64,000 nt of DNA from Oerskovia jenensis (GTDB lineage: Bacteria; Actinomycetota; Actinomycetes; Actinomycetales; Cellulomonadaceae): the NCBI RefSeq assembly GCF_016907235.1, contig NZ_JAFBBO010000001.1, positions 3,720,001 through 3,784,000 on the forward strand, read 5' to 3'. Made by a program: the position numbers and the translations under genes. Below, piece by piece: positions 54,600 to 64,000 of the stretch (within the stretch, counting starts at the first letter, position 1; each line of letters opens with the position of its first letter). The notes beneath the pieces were generated by a model that did not search any database, was not told the origin of the DNA, and saw only the letters and a list, made by a program, of their open reading frames with translations.

Positions 54600-56294
54600 G
54601 TGACCCCCAACGAGCTCTCCGAAGCGCTCAGCGCTGCCCTGGCCTCCGCCGTCGCCGACGGCACCCTCGCCCTGCCCGCCGACGCGGTCCCCGCGTCGGT
54701 CCACGTCGAGCGACCCCGCCAGCGCGAGCACGGCGACTGGGCCACGAACGTCGCGCTGCAGCTCGCGAAGAAGGCCGGCGTCGCCCCGCGTGTCATCGCG
54801 GAGGACCTCGCGCAGCGCCTCGCCGCGCACCCGGGCATCAAGTCCGTGGACATCGCGGGCCCGGGCTTCCTGAACATCACGCTCGACGCCGCCGCCGCGG
54901 GCGAGCTCGCCCGCACGATCATCACGCAGGGCGCGACCTACGGGAACAACGACTCCGAGGCGGGCACGCGCATCAACCTCGAGTTCGTCTCGGCGAACCC
55001 CACGGGCCCGATCCACATCGGTGGCGTGCGCTGGGCCGCGGTCGGCGACTCGCTGGCGCGCGTGCTCCAGGCGTCGGGGGCCGTGGTCGAGCGCGAGTAC
55101 TACTTCAACGACCACGGCGCGCAGATCGACCGCTTCGCGCGCTCGCTGCTCGCGCGCGCCAAGGGGGAGCCCGCCCCCGAGGACGGCTACGGCGGCCAGT
55201 ACATCTCGGACATCGCCGAGGCCGTCATCGCGGACGCGATCGCGGCGGGCGACCCGGACCCGCGCACGCTGCCCGACGACGAGGCCCAGGAGGTCTTCCG
55301 GGCGCGCGGCGTCGAGCGCATGTTCGGCGAGATCAAGAACGCGCTGCACGACTTCGGCGTCGACTTCGACGTGTACTTCCACGAGGACACGCTGCACGAG
55401 TCGGGTGCGGTCGAGCGCGCGGTCCAGCGCCTGCGCGAGGGCGGCCACGTGTTCGAGGCCGACGGTGCGACGTGGCTGCGCACGACCGACTTCGGTGACG
55501 ACAAGGACCGCGTCATCATCAAGTCGGACGGCGAGGCCGCGTACATCGCGGGCGACATCGCGTACTACCTCGACAAGCGCGAGCGCGGGTTCGACGACGT
55601 CATCATCATGCTCGGCGCGGACCACCACGGGTACGTGAGCCGCATGATGGCCGTGTGCGCGGCGTTCGGCGACGAGCCGGGCAAGAACCTGCAGATCCTC
55701 ATCGGCCAGATGGTCAACCTGGTCAAGGACGGCCAGCCCGTCCGCATGTCCAAGCGCGCCGGGACGGTCGTGACGCTCGAGGACCTGGTCGACGCCGTGG
55801 GCGTGGACGCCGCGCGCTACTCGCTCGCGCGCTCCTCGACCGACTCGAGCATCGACCTGGACCTCGACCTGCTGACCAAGGCGGGCAACGAGAACCCGGT
55901 CTACTACGTGCAGTACGCGCACGCCCGCACGGCGAACGTCGCGCGCAACGCGCAGGCGCACGGGTTCTCGCGGTTCCGTGAGGACGGGACCGATGCGTTC
56001 GACCCGTCGCTGCTCACGCACGAGACCGAGTCGATCCTGCTCGGTGCGCTCACCGAGTTCCCCCGCGTCGTGGGCCAGGCCGCCGAGCTGCGCGAGCCGC
56101 ACCGCGTCGCGCGCTACCTCGAGGCGCTCGCGGGCGACTACCACTCCTGGTACCACGAGTGCCGCGTGACGCCGCTGGGCGACGAGGAGGTCACGGACGT
56201 GCACCGCACGCGCCTGTGGCTCAACGACGCGACGCGTCAGGTGCTCGCCAACGGCCTCGGCCTGCTGGGCGTGTCCGCGCCGGAGCGCATGTGA
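54600..56294 (+). CDS. argS: Arginyl-tRNA synthetase
   Basis: 564 residues. It joins arginine to tRNA-Arg. The N-terminal Add-1 domain (1-95) recognises the tRNA D-loop. The class I signature is [12 protein letters not shown] (HIGH variant near residue 138), and the KMSKS site is RMSKRAGT near 383. The C-terminal helix bundle ends in LARGIN-like [18 protein letters not shown] 54600 follows TAGAAT by 6 nt. Its stop overlaps the lysA start (GTGA), so charging of arginine and lysine synthesis are co-transcribed, as in many actinobacteria. Confidence 0.97.
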   Translation: MTPNELSEALSAALASAVADGTLALPADAVPASVHVERPRQREHGDWATNVALQLAKKAGVAPRVIAEDLAQRLAAHPGIKSVDIAGPGFLNITLDAAAAGELARTIITQGATYGNNDSEAGTRINLEFVSANPTGPIHIGGVRWAAVGDSLARVLQASGAVVEREYYFNDHGAQIDRFARSLLARAKGEPAPEDGYGGQYISDIAEAVIADAIAAGDPDPRTLPDDEAQEVFRARGVERMFGEIKNALHDFGVDFDVYFHEDTLHESGAVERAVQRLREGGHVFEADGATWLRTTDFGDDKDRVIIKSDGEAAYIAGDIAYYLDKRERGFDDVIIMLGADHHGYVSRMMAVCAAFGDEPGKNLQILIGQMVNLVKDGQPVRMSKRAGTVVTLEDLVDAVGVDAARYSLARSSTDSSIDLDLDLLTKAGNENPVYYVQYAHARTANVARNAQAHGFSRFREDGTDAFDPSLLTHETESILLGALTEFPRVVGQAAELREPHRVARYLEALAGDYHSWYHECRVTPLGDEEVTDVHRTRLWLNDATRQVLANGLGLLGVSAPERM

Positions 56295-57754
56295 GCGCCT
56301 CCGCCGGCCCGACGACGCCTCCCGCCTTCTCGCCGACCGGCACCTTCGTGCCGGGCGAGCCCTGGTCGAGCGGCGTGCGTCGCTCGTCCGACGGCGCGCT
56401 GACGGTCGCGGGGGTCGACGTGCGTGAGCTCGCGGCCGCGCAGGGCACCCCGGCATACGTGCTCGACGAGGCCGACCTGCGCGAGCGCGCTCGGTCCTAC
56501 CGTCGCGCGTTCGAGGCCGCCTTCGCCGAGGTCGGCGCGGGCGTCGACGTGTACTACGCGGGCAAGGCGTTCCTGTCGGTCGCCGTGGCCCGCTGGGTCC
56601 ATGCCGAGGGGTTGCGCGTCGACACCGCGACGGGCGGCGAGCTCGCGGTCGCGCTGCGCGCGGGCGTGCCCGGCGAGCACATCGGGCTGCACGGCAACAA
56701 CAAGTCGGACGCGGAGATCGCGCGCGCTCTCGACGTGGGCGTGGGGCGGATCATCGTCGACTCGCTCGTCGAGATCGAGCGCGTGGCCGCTGCCGCGCGC
56801 GCCCGGGGCGGGGCTCCCGCGCCGGTCATGATCCGGGTGACCACGGGCGTGCACGCGGGCGGGCACGAGTACATCTCGACCGCGCACGAGGACCAGAAGT
56901 TCGGGCTGTCGCTCGCGACCGGTGGCCAGGTCGCGACGGCCCCTGGTGCGCCGGGTGAGGACAGCCCGGCCATGACGGCGCTCCTCGCGGTGCTCGCGCG
57001 CCCCGAGCTCGAGCTGCTGGGCATCCACTCGCACATCGGGTCGCAGATCCTCGATCCCTCGGGCTTCGAGGTCGCGGCGCGCAAGGTCCTCGAGCTGCGG
57101 GCCGCGCTCGCAGCTCGTACGGGCTACCTGGTCCCCGAGGTGGACCTGGGCGGCGGGTACGGCATCGCCTACCTGCCGGGCGAGGTCGCGCTCGACCCGG
57201 ACCGGATCGCGAAGGACGTCGCGGCCTCGGTCGCGGCCTCGGCGGCGGACCTGGGCACGCCCCTGCCGCGCTTCTCGATCGAGCCGGGCCGGGCCGTCGT
57301 CGGCCCGGCGGGCCTGACGCTCTACACGGTCGGCACGGTCAAGCCCGTGCGGGTCGGCGGATCGGCGGGCGCCGGCGAGGCCGAGGGCACGCTCGTGCGC
57401 ACCTACGTCTCGATCGACGGCGGCATGAGCGACAACATCCGCCCGGCGCTGTACGGCGCGGACTACCACGCCGAGCTCGCGAACCGGCTCTCGGACGCCG
57501 AGCCCGTGCTCGCGCGCGTGGTCGGCAAGCACTGCGAGAGCGGTGACATCGTGGTCCACGACGTGCTGCTCCCTGGTGACGTCCGGGCGGGGGACCTGCT
57601 GGCCGTCGCGGCGACGGGAGCCTACGGGCGCTCGATGGCCTCGAACTACAACCACGTGCCCCGGCCCCCGGTCGTGGCCGTGACCGACGGCGAGACCAGG
57701 GTCCTGGTCCGTCGCGAGACGGTCGACGACCTGCTGGCCCTCGACCTGGGCTGA
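56291..57754 (+). CDS. lysA: Diaminopimelate decarboxylase
   Basis: 487 residues, fold III PLP enzyme; makes lysine from meso-diaminopimelate. The PLP Lys is K92 in [16 protein letters not shown] and [15 protein letters not shown] bind cofactor phosphate, and KHCESGDIV holds the catalytic Cys from the partner subunit. A 30-residue Pro/Ser-rich lead precedes the fold. GTG 56291 overlaps argS by 4 bp. The next gene, hom, is 246 bp away, so it may have its own promoter. Confidence 0.95.
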   Translation: MSASAGPTTPPAFSPTGTFVPGEPWSSGVRRSSDGALTVAGVDVRELAAAQGTPAYVLDEADLRERARSYRRAFEAAFAEVGAGVDVYYAGKAFLSVAVARWVHAEGLRVDTATGGELAVALRAGVPGEHIGLHGNNKSDAEIARALDVGVGRIIVDSLVEIERVAAAARARGGAPAPVMIRVTTGVHAGGHEYISTAHEDQKFGLSLATGGQVATAPGAPGEDSPAMTALLAVLARPELELLGIHSHIGSQILDPSGFEVAARKVLELRAALAARTGYLVPEVDLGGGYGIAYLPGEVALDPDRIAKDVAASVAASAADLGTPLPRFSIEPGRAVVGPAGLTLYTVGTVKPVRVGGSAGAGEAEGTLVRTYVSIDGGMSDNIRPALYGADYHAELANRLSDAEPVLARVVGKHCESGDIVVHDVLLPGDVRAGDLLAVAATGAYGRSMASNYNHVPRPPVVAVTDGETRVLVRRETVDDLLALDLG

Positions 57755-58000
57755 CGCCCGCCGGGCCCGGGCGCGGCGCCTCGCGGCCCGGTGCCCGCGC
57801 ACCCGTATCCTGAGACGTACGCCCAGGATCCGGGCATCCGGGCGAGGATCGACACGCTCGGACCGACCGGTCGGGACGTGCGGCGCGAGCCGCCGCACCC
57901 CACCGGGACCGAGGGGCCCTGCGACGCGATCGCGTACGACAGGTCCCGGAGAACGACGGCACCGCTGACCGTGCGGGCCGGGTGATGGAGGAGGAGCTTC

Positions 58001-59356
58001 GTGGGAGCCAGCCAGCAGGAGCAAGGGCCGCTGCGCGTCGCGCTGCTCGGGTGCGGCGTCGTCGGGTCCGAGGTCGCTCGGCTGCTGACGCAGCAGAGCG
58101 CGGACCTGGCCTCGCGCGTCGGGGCGCCGCTCGAGCTCGTGGGGATCGCGGTGCGCGACGCGTCCGCTCCTCGCCCGCTCGCCGACTCGATCGACCGCTC
58201 GCTCCTGACGGAGGACGCCGAGGGGCTCGTGACGCGCGCCGACATCGTCATCGAGGTCATGGGCGGCATCGAGCCGGCCCGTGCGCTGCTGCTGCGCGCG
58301 ATCGAGGCGGGTGCCGCGGTGGTGACCGCGAACAAGGCGCTGCTCGCCGAGGACGGCCCCACGCTCTACAAGGCCGCTGACACCGCGGGCGTCGACATCT
58401 ACTTCGAGGCCGCGGTCGCGGGCGCGATCCCGATCGTCCGGCCGGTCCGCGAGTCGCTCGCGGGCGACCACGTCCGCCGCATCCTGGGCATCGTCAACGG
58501 GACCACGAACTACGTCCTGGACCAGATGGCCACCACGGGCATGTCGTTCGACGACGCCGTGCGCCAGGCCCAGGACCTCGGGTACGCCGAGGCCGACCCG
58601 ACCGCCGACGTCGAGGGGTTCGACGCCGCGGCCAAGGCCGCGATCCTCGCGAGCCTCGCGTTCCACACGCGCGTCTCGCTCGAGGACGTCGCGCGCGAGG
58701 GCATCACGAGGATCACGGCCGACGACGTCGCGTGGGCCGCGCAGACCGGTCACGTCATCAAGCTGCTCGCCATCGCGGAGTCCGTGACGGGCGACGACGG
58801 CGGGCACGGGGTCTCGGTGCGCGTGCACCCGGCCCTCGTGCCGCTCGCGCACCCGCTCGCCGGGGTGCGCGGAGCCTTCAACGCGGTCTTCGTCGAGGCC
58901 GACGCCGCGGGCGAGCTCATGTTCTACGGTCGCGGCGCGGGGGGCTCGCCCACGGCGTCGGCGGTGCTGGGCGACGTCGTCTCGGCGGCCCGTCACCGCG
59001 TGCTGGGTGGCAAGGGCCCCGAGGAGTCCACCTATGCTGCCCTGCCGATCCTGCCCGCCAGCACCGCGGTCACGCGCTACCAGGTCCGCCTCGCGGTCGA
59101 CGACCGTCCCGGCGTCCTGGCGCAGGTCGCCCAGGTCCTGGCGTCGAAGGGCGTCTCGATCGAGGCCGTCCGTCAGCCGTCGGAGCAGTCCGCGCCCGGC
59201 GCCGACGCCACGGACGACGGGGCGACCGGCGTCGCCCACCTCGTCATCACGACCCACGCCGCAGCGGAGGCCGCGCTCGCCGCGACGGTCGACGCGATCG
59301 CGGTGCTCGAACCCGTCCGAGAGATCACGTCCGTCCTGAGAGTCGAGGGAGCCTGA
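58001..59356 (+). CDS. hom: Homoserine dehydrogenase with ACT domain
   Basis: 451 residues. It makes homoserine, the branch point to methionine and threonine. The Rossmann motif [14 protein letters not shown] is at about 13-26; [13 protein letters not shown] and GILNGTTNY-type [13 protein letters not shown] belong to the catalytic domain, with [19 protein letters not shown] at the dimer core. A C-terminal ACT domain (about 355-450: [21 protein letters not shown]) gives threonine feedback inhibition. GTG 58001 has a strong ribosome site GGAGGAGG. The 246 bp in front show TATCCT at 57806 but no clear promoter. Confidence 0.95.
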   Translation: MGASQQEQGPLRVALLGCGVVGSEVARLLTQQSADLASRVGAPLELVGIAVRDASAPRPLADSIDRSLLTEDAEGLVTRADIVIEVMGGIEPARALLLRAIEAGAAVVTANKALLAEDGPTLYKAADTAGVDIYFEAAVAGAIPIVRPVRESLAGDHVRRILGIVNGTTNYVLDQMATTGMSFDDAVRQAQDLGYAEADPTADVEGFDAAAKAAILASLAFHTRVSLEDVAREGITRITADDVAWAAQTGHVIKLLAIAESVTGDDGGHGVSVRVHPALVPLAHPLAGVRGAFNAVFVEADAAGELMFYGRGAGGSPTASAVLGDVVSAARHRVLGGKGPEESTYAALPILPASTAVTRYQVRLAVDDRPGVLAQVAQVLASKGVSIEAVRQPSEQSAPGADATDDGATGVAHLVITTHAAAEAALAATVDAIAVLEPVREITSVLRVEGA

Positions 59357-60459
59357 TGGCCCACCAGTGGCGAGGCATCATCGCCGAGTACGCCGACCGC
59401 CTGCCCGCCCACGTCACCGAGCGCATCGTCACGCTCGGTGAGGGGGGGACGCCGCTCGTCGAGGCGCCCGCGCTCTCGGCGCGCACGGGGGCGCAGGTCT
59501 TCCTCAAGGTCGAGGGCATGAACCCGACCGCGTCGTTCAAGGACCGCGGCATGACCGCGGCGATCTCCTCGGCCGCGGGCCGCGGGGCGAAGGTCGTGGT
59601 GTGCGCCTCGACGGGCAACACCTCGGCCTCGGCCGCCGCGTACGCGACCAAGGCCGGCATGGTCTGCGCCGTCCTGGTCCCGGACGGCAAGATCGCGATG
59701 GGCAAGCTGAGCCAGGCGATCGCGCACGGTGCCAAGCTGCTGCAGGTCGACGGCAACTTCGACGACTGCCTGGTCGCGGCCCGCAAGCTCGCCGAGGCGT
59801 ACCCGGTCGAGCTCGTCAACTCGGTCAACCCCGACCGCATCGAGGGCCAGAAGACCGGTGCGTTCGAGATCGTCGACGCCCTGGGCGACGCCCCGGACAT
59901 CCACGCGCTCCCCGTGGGGAACGCGGGCAACATCACGGCGTACTGGAAGGGCTTCCGCGAGTACGCGGGCCTCGGCGACCCCGACGCCCCGGGGGCGCAC
60001 CTGCCTGCGGTCTCCACGAGGACCCCGATCATGTGGGGCTTCCAGGCCGCCGGCGCGGCCCCGATCGTCGCGGGCCACCCCATCACGCACCCCGAGACCA
60101 TCGCGACCGCGATCCGCATCGGCAACCCCGCCTCCTGGGCGCAGGCCGAGGCCGCGCGCGACGAGTCGGGCGGCGTCATCGAGGCCGTGACCGACGAGCA
60201 GATCCTCGCGGCGCACCGCATCCTGTCGGCCGAGGCCGGCGTGTTCGTCGAGCCCGGCTCGGCCGCGGGCGTCGCGGGCATCCTCTCGCGCGCCGAGCGT
60301 GGCCTCGTGCCCGCGGGAGCGCGCATCGTCGTCACGGTCACGGGCCACGGCCTCAAGGACCCGCAGTGGGCGCTCAAGACGCTCGACGGCGCCGACGTGA
60401 CCCCCGTCCGGGTCAGCGCCGACGTCGTCTCGATCGCGGACGCTCTCCAGCTCGGCTGA
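59356..60459 (+). CDS. thrC: Threonine synthase
   Basis: 367 residues, fold II PLP enzyme; final step from O-phosphohomoserine to threonine. The PLP Lys is K62 in [26 protein letters not shown] binds the phosphate, and [16 protein letters not shown] plus [12 protein letters not shown] are typical of ThrC. It shares one base with the hom stop (TGATG). A long hairpin follows at 60470-60509, so thrB may be transcribed separately. Confidence 0.96.
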   Translation: MAHQWRGIIAEYADRLPAHVTERIVTLGEGGTPLVEAPALSARTGAQVFLKVEGMNPTASFKDRGMTAAISSAAGRGAKVVVCASTGNTSASAAAYATKAGMVCAVLVPDGKIAMGKLSQAIAHGAKLLQVDGNFDDCLVAARKLAEAYPVELVNSVNPDRIEGQKTGAFEIVDALGDAPDIHALPVGNAGNITAYWKGFREYAGLGDPDAPGAHLPAVSTRTPIMWGFQAAGAAPIVAGHPITHPETIATAIRIGNPASWAQAEAARDESGGVIEAVTDEQILAAHRILSAEAGVFVEPGSAAGVAGILSRAERGLVPAGARIVVTVTGHGLKDPQWALKTLDGADVTPVRVSADVVSIADALQLG

Positions 60460-60469
60460 ACCCGTCGCC

Positions 60470-60509
60470 GTCCGCCCCCTCCCCGTCCTCCGGACGGGCG
60501 GGGGCGGAC
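60470..60509 (+). terminator. Two-tier hairpin between thrC and thrB
   Basis: Outer stem 60470-60478/60501-60509 (9 bp) and inner stem 60482-60488/60492-60498 (7 bp), both perfect. It starts 10 nt after thrC. Confidence 0.75.
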
Positions 60510-60618
60510 CCGCCGCACGCGGCCCTCGTGGCCGTGGATCCCGCAGGCTCCCCGTGAGTCCGCCGCAGCGGCCGCAGTCCCGTAGTCCCCGTAGCTCCCT
60601 GAAGAGAGGTCCCGCGAG

Positions 60619-61596
60619 ATGCAGCTCGGAGCCGACCATGTGCGGGTGCGCGTACCCGCGACGAGCGCGAACCTCGGCCCGGGCTTCGACGCCATGGGAC
60701 TGGCCCTCGCGCGCTACGACGTGCTCGAGGTCCGTGCGCTCGGCAACGGCGACGTGGTCGTCGACGTCGAGGGGGAGGGGGCCGGCGAGGTCCCCGGTGA
60801 CGAGCGGCACCTGGTCGTGCGCGCGCTGCGTGCCGCCCTCGACCTGGTCGGTGCGCCGCAGACCGGGCTGCACCTGACCGGCACCAACGCGATCCCGCAC
60901 GGCCGTGGTCTCGGCTCCTCGGCTGCCGCGGTCGTGGCCGGGATCGTCGCCGCGCGCGCTCTGGTCGCGGATCCCGCGGCCCTCGACGACGCGACCGTCC
61001 TCCAGCTCGCGACCGAGTTCGAGGGGCACCCCGACAACGCTGCCCCCGCGATCCACGGCGGCGCGACGATCGCCTGGACGAGCGCGGTCGAGGGGCACGA
61101 GGGCGCGCGCGCTGTACGCCTCGACGTCCACCCGGACATCGAGGCGACCGTCCTGGTCCCCACGATCCGGCTCGCCACGAGCCGTGCTCGCGGTGTCCTG
61201 CCGGAGACCGTGCCGCACGCCGACGCCGCGCTCAACGCGGGGCGCGCCGCGCTGCTCGTCGAGGCGCTGACCCGTTCGCCGCAGCTCCTGTTCGACGCGA
61301 CCGAGGACCGGCTCCACCAGGAGTATCGCGCGGGGGTCATGTCGGCGTCGTGGGAGCTCGTGCGCGCGCTGCGGGCCGACGGCCTGGCCGCGACCATCTC
61401 GGGCGCGGGACCCACGGTCCTGCTCCTGGGGAGCGCCGAGGACCGCGACCGCGCCGATGCCGTGCTGCGCGACCTGCTGCACGGCTCGGACCAGTGGCGC
61501 GCCTACCGGCCGGGCATCGACCTGGGAGGGGTGCGCTCCGAGCGCGTCCTGGGCTCGGCGGGCCTGGCCGACCCGTCCCCTCGACAGGTGCGGTGA
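60619..61596 (+). CDS. thrB: Homoserine kinase
   Basis: 325 residues, GHMP kinase; phosphorylates homoserine for ThrC. VRVPATSANLGPGFDAMGLAL is the substrate-binding start; PHGRGLGSSAAAV is the ATP loop; the C-terminal GHMP segment is AATISGAGPTVLLL. ATG 60619 has a ribosome site AGAGAGG. It lies 159 bp after thrC, behind a terminator-like hairpin. Confidence 0.96.
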   Translation: MQLGADHVRVRVPATSANLGPGFDAMGLALARYDVLEVRALGNGDVVVDVEGEGAGEVPGDERHLVVRALRAALDLVGAPQTGLHLTGTNAIPHGRGLGSSAAAVVAGIVAARALVADPAALDDATVLQLATEFEGHPDNAAPAIHGGATIAWTSAVEGHEGARAVRLDVHPDIEATVLVPTIRLATSRARGVLPETVPHADAALNAGRAALLVEALTRSPQLLFDATEDRLHQEYRAGVMSASWELVRALRADGLAATISGAGPTVLLLGSAEDRDRADAVLRDLLHGSDQWRAYRPGIDLGGVRSERVLGSAGLADPSPRQVR

Positions 61597-61923
61597 CCGT
61601 CCGTCGATCCCTGGCGCAGCCCCTGGGGGGACTGGTCTTCCGGGGGGCTACGGATGGTAGAATCCAATGAGCCTTCGCAGGTTCATGATGATGCCTCGGT
61701 GATTCCTCGACGATTCTCCGCCGAGTCCCCGGGCATCGGCAGAGCAACCACTGACTGCGACTCATACCCCGCGAGAAGGCAATCCAGCCCACGTCAGCTG
61801 ACGTCGTCGTACCACTGACGCGTGGTTCCACTGCGTTCCGGCCGTCACGTGCCGAGCGTCGATCACCCGCGGCCCACCCCTCGCAACGAGACGAGTGGGC
61901 GCAAACGAGGGGAAGGGTCCTTC
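61597..61923 (+). promoter_or_regulatory. rho promoter and long leader
   Basis: TAGAAT at 61658-61663 is a good -10; the start would be about 61670, giving a 250-nt untranslated leader. GATGCC (near 61691) can pair with GGCATC (near 61733) and CTCGG with CCGAG inside it. No gene is visible. Long leaders that let Rho control its own mRNA are known in other bacteria; application here is inference. Confidence 0.5.
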
Positions 61924-63984
61924 GTGACAGACACCACCGACACCGCCCGTGCAGGCGCGCTCTCGACGCTGCGCCTCCCCGAGCTGCAGGCACTCGCCTC
62001 GCAGCTCGGTGTCAAGGGCACGTCCAAGATGCGCAAGAGCGATCTTGTCGACGTCATCCGATCCACCTCCGGCGAGAAGAGCGCTCCTGAGCGCCCCGCC
62101 GGAGCGTCCTCCACCGCGCGCCGTGCGCCGGAGAAGGACAACCAGACCGAGAAGGTCGTCGTCCAGCCGGCGGTCGAGGTCCCGGCACGCGCGGCGACCG
62201 AGAACGTCGAGCGCTCCGAGCGTCCCCGCCGCGAGCGGGGTCAGCGTTCGGCGCGGTCCGACCAGGCAGCCGACATCGTCGCCCCGCTCCTGGAGCAGGG
62301 CAGCCGTGCCGCGCGCGTCGACGGCGACCGCAGCGCCGGGGGAGAGACCCCGGACGAGCGCGCCGCACGCGCCGCCGCGGCGGTCGGCCTGGTGACGGGC
62401 TCCGCCCCCGAGCGTGGTTCGCGTCGTGCCGGACGGGGCGCCGGTGCTCCGCGCGGCGGCGAGGGCGAGGCCGTTCGCGAGCCGGCCCCCGAGGCCGGTG
62501 CGGGCAACGGTCGTCAGGACCGTCAGCGCGACCAGCAGGGGCAGGGCGAACGCCAGAACGGCCAGCAGGAGCGCCAGGGGGGCCAGCGCCAGCAGGGCCA
62601 GGGCAACCAGCAGGGTGGTCAGGGGGGCCAGCGCGACCAGCAGGGTCAGGGCAACCGCCAGAGCGACGAGTACGACGAGCGCGGCGGACGTCGCCGTCGT
62701 GGGCGTGACCGCAACCGTGACCGCGACCGCAAGCGCGGCCGCACGCGTGGCGGGAACATCGACGTCTCGGGTCTCGACGACATCGAGGTGACCGAGGACG
62801 ACGTGCTGCTGCCCGTGGCCGGCATCCTCGACGTGCTCGACCAGTACGCGTTCGTGCGCACCAGCGGCTACCTGCCCGGACCGAACGACGTCTACGTCTC
62901 GCTCGGTCAGGTCAAGAAGTCGGGCCTGCGTCGCGGCGACGCGATCGTCGGCGCGGTGCGTCAGCCCCGTGACGGCGAGACGTTCCAGCAGACCGGGCCG
63001 CGCAACCAGAAGTTCAACGCGCTGGTCCGGCTCGACTCGGTCAACGGCATGTCTCCCGAGGCCGCCCGCAACCGTGCCGAGTTCAACAAGCTCACGCCGC
63101 TCTACCCGCAGGAGCGCCTGCGCCTGGAGACGGGCGAGGTCGGCCGACTGACGCCGCGCGTGATCGACATCGTCGCCCCGATCGGCAAGGGGCAGCGTGG
63201 CCTGATCGTCGCTCCGCCCAAGGCGGGCAAGACGATCATCATGCAGCAGATCGCCAACGCGATCACGACGAACAACCCTGAGGTCCACCTCATGGTCGTC
63301 CTCGTGGACGAGCGACCTGAAGAGGTCACGGACATGGAGCGCACGGTCAAGGGCGAGGTCATCGCCTCGACGTTCGACCGTCCCGCCTCCGACCACACGA
63401 TCGTCGCCGAGCTCGCGATCGAGCGCGCCAAGCGTCTCGTGGAGCTGGGCCAGGACGTCGTCGTGCTCCTCGACTCGCTCACGCGACTCTCGCGTGCCTA
63501 CAACCTGGCGGCCCCGGCCTCCGGACGCATCCTCTCGGGAGGTGTGGACGCCTCGGCGCTCTACCCGCCCAAGCGCTTCTTCGGCGCGGCGCGCAACATC
63601 GAGAACGGTGGGTCGCTCACGATCCTCGCCTCGGCGCTCGTCGAGACCGGCTCCAAGATGGACGAGGTCATCTTCGAGGAGTTCAAGGGCACGGGAAACA
63701 TGGAGCTCCGGCTCTCCCGCTCGCTCGCGGACAAGCGCATCTTCCCGGCCGTGGACGTCAACGCGTCCGGTACCCGCCGCGAGGAGATCCTCATGCCGCA
63801 GGACGAGCTCCGCATCGTCTACAAGCTGCGCCGCGTGATGGGTGCGCTCGACCAGCAGCAGGCCATCGAGCTGCTGCTCGGCAAGCTCAAGGAGACCAAG
63901 TCCAACGTCGAGTTCCTGCTCCAGGTGCAGAAGACGACGCCGGGCGGCATCAACCACGACGAAGAGGTCGGTCGCGCCGTGTGA
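61924..63984 (+). CDS. rho: Transcription termination factor Rho, with large disordered insertion
   Basis: 686 residues against about 420 in E. coli. Rho_N ([20 protein letters not shown]) covers 15-50. Residues about 55-275 are an acidic, then Arg/Gln/Gly-rich disordered insertion with QQGQG repeats and a [14 protein letters not shown] stretch. The RNA-binding domain begins at [24 protein letters not shown]; the ATPase P-loop is [12 protein letters not shown], with [11 protein letters not shown] and the C-terminal hexamer segment. GTG 61924 is chosen; GGGGAAGG precedes it. Actinobacterial Rho proteins often carry such insertions that raise RNA affinity. Confidence 0.96.
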   Translation: MTDTTDTARAGALSTLRLPELQALASQLGVKGTSKMRKSDLVDVIRSTSGEKSAPERPAGASSTARRAPEKDNQTEKVVVQPAVEVPARAATENVERSERPRRERGQRSARSDQAADIVAPLLEQGSRAARVDGDRSAGGETPDERAARAAAAVGLVTGSAPERGSRRAGRGAGAPRGGEGEAVREPAPEAGAGNGRQDRQRDQQGQGERQNGQQERQGGQRQQGQGNQQGGQGGQRDQQGQGNRQSDEYDERGGRRRRGRDRNRDRDRKRGRTRGGNIDVSGLDDIEVTEDDVLLPVAGILDVLDQYAFVRTSGYLPGPNDVYVSLGQVKKSGLRRGDAIVGAVRQPRDGETFQQTGPRNQKFNALVRLDSVNGMSPEAARNRAEFNKLTPLYPQERLRLETGEVGRLTPRVIDIVAPIGKGQRGLIVAPPKAGKTIIMQQIANAITTNNPEVHLMVVLVDERPEEVTDMERTVKGEVIASTFDRPASDHTIVAELAIERAKRLVELGQDVVVLLDSLTRLSRAYNLAAPASGRILSGGVDASALYPPKRFFGAARNIENGGSLTILASALVETGSKMDEVIFEEFKGTGNMELRLSRSLADKRIFPAVDVNASGTRREEILMPQDELRIVYKLRRVMGALDQQQAIELLLGKLKETKSNVEFLLQVQKTTPGGINHDEEVGRAV

Positions 63985-64000
63985 TCCTCCGTGGGCCGCT

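Noticed and set aside
52890-56294. Functional link or T-box between tRNA-Arg and argS
   Set aside because: The genes are 1.6 kb apart on opposite strands with an MFS gene between, and argS seems to have no leader at all.
57755-58000. Attenuator peptide before hom (a 64-codon frame from 57791)
   Set aside because: Only a few scattered Thr codons, no Ile or Met cluster, no terminator-antiterminator pair that I could see.

Overview
The window is about 64 kb of very GC-rich DNA from an actinobacterium. Gene content and order point to Micrococcales, most likely a Cellulomonas/Oerskovia-like member of Cellulomonadaceae: mtrA-mtrB-lpqB, hpf-secA, a fused 2-oxoglutarate decarboxylase of the Kgd type, a SigR/RsrA redox pair, the 24-residue ribosomal protein bL37, argS-lysA, and hom-thrC-thrB-rho. 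The family assignment is inference from these genes. Most of the window is core chromosome; I see no prophage, integrase, IS element or CRISPR array.

Layout. 1-7.6 kb: the end of a SpoIIM-like gene, an AlkZ-type HTH_42 protein, a 39-residue membrane protein, and a five-gene leftward operon (GQYGQP-repeat membrane protein, DUF4129, DUF4350, MoxR, DUF58). 7.8-13.1 kb: MtrA/MtrB envelope-stress signalling with LpqB, then ComF. 13.1-18.6 kb: hpf with a structured leader, a YcaQ-type HTH_42 protein, and secA. 18.6-24.3 kb: an Rv3235-family protein, a LysM membrane protein, a BldC-like regulator, a SAF protein with a CpaE-like ATPase, and a DUF6912-type protein. 24.4-29.4 kb: hisN, rsgA and aroA (leftward operon), a DoxX-like protein and ferritin. 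29.5-33.6 kb: sigR-rsrA with a textbook SigR-type promoter, bL37, and a DUF4097-PadR-DUF4097 unit with two operator palindromes. 33.8-36.6 kb: SGNH hydrolase, aldose epimerase, aldo/keto reductase. 36.7-42.7 kb: kgd and a second two-component system. 42.9-49.3 kb: two CNNM/CorC-type membrane proteins, an M15 peptidase with a long 5-prime leader, a Na+/H+ antiporter, and an HTH protein behind two identical operators. 49.4-53 kb: CYTH protein, a carboxyethylornithine synthase-like enzyme, then a small lower-GC accessory patch (Abi/HEPN protein with a structured upstream region) ending at tRNA-Arg(CCG). 53.1-64 kb: MFS transporter, argS-lysA, hom-thrC, thrB, rho.

How the genes work together. The last 10 kb join charging of arginine, lysine synthesis and the homoserine-threonine branch. 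SigR/RsrA, ferritin and hpf serve stress and dormancy. MtrAB, LpqB, LysM, M15 and the DUF58/MoxR operon concern the cell envelope. Several genes begin 6-8 nt after a TANNNT hexamer, which suggests leaderless mRNAs. The strongest lead for a less described system is the Abi/HEPN gene at 51486-52583: a 180-nt region just upstream can fold into two mutually exclusive hairpins, the second terminator-like, and the pair lies on the 3-prime side of tRNA-Arg.
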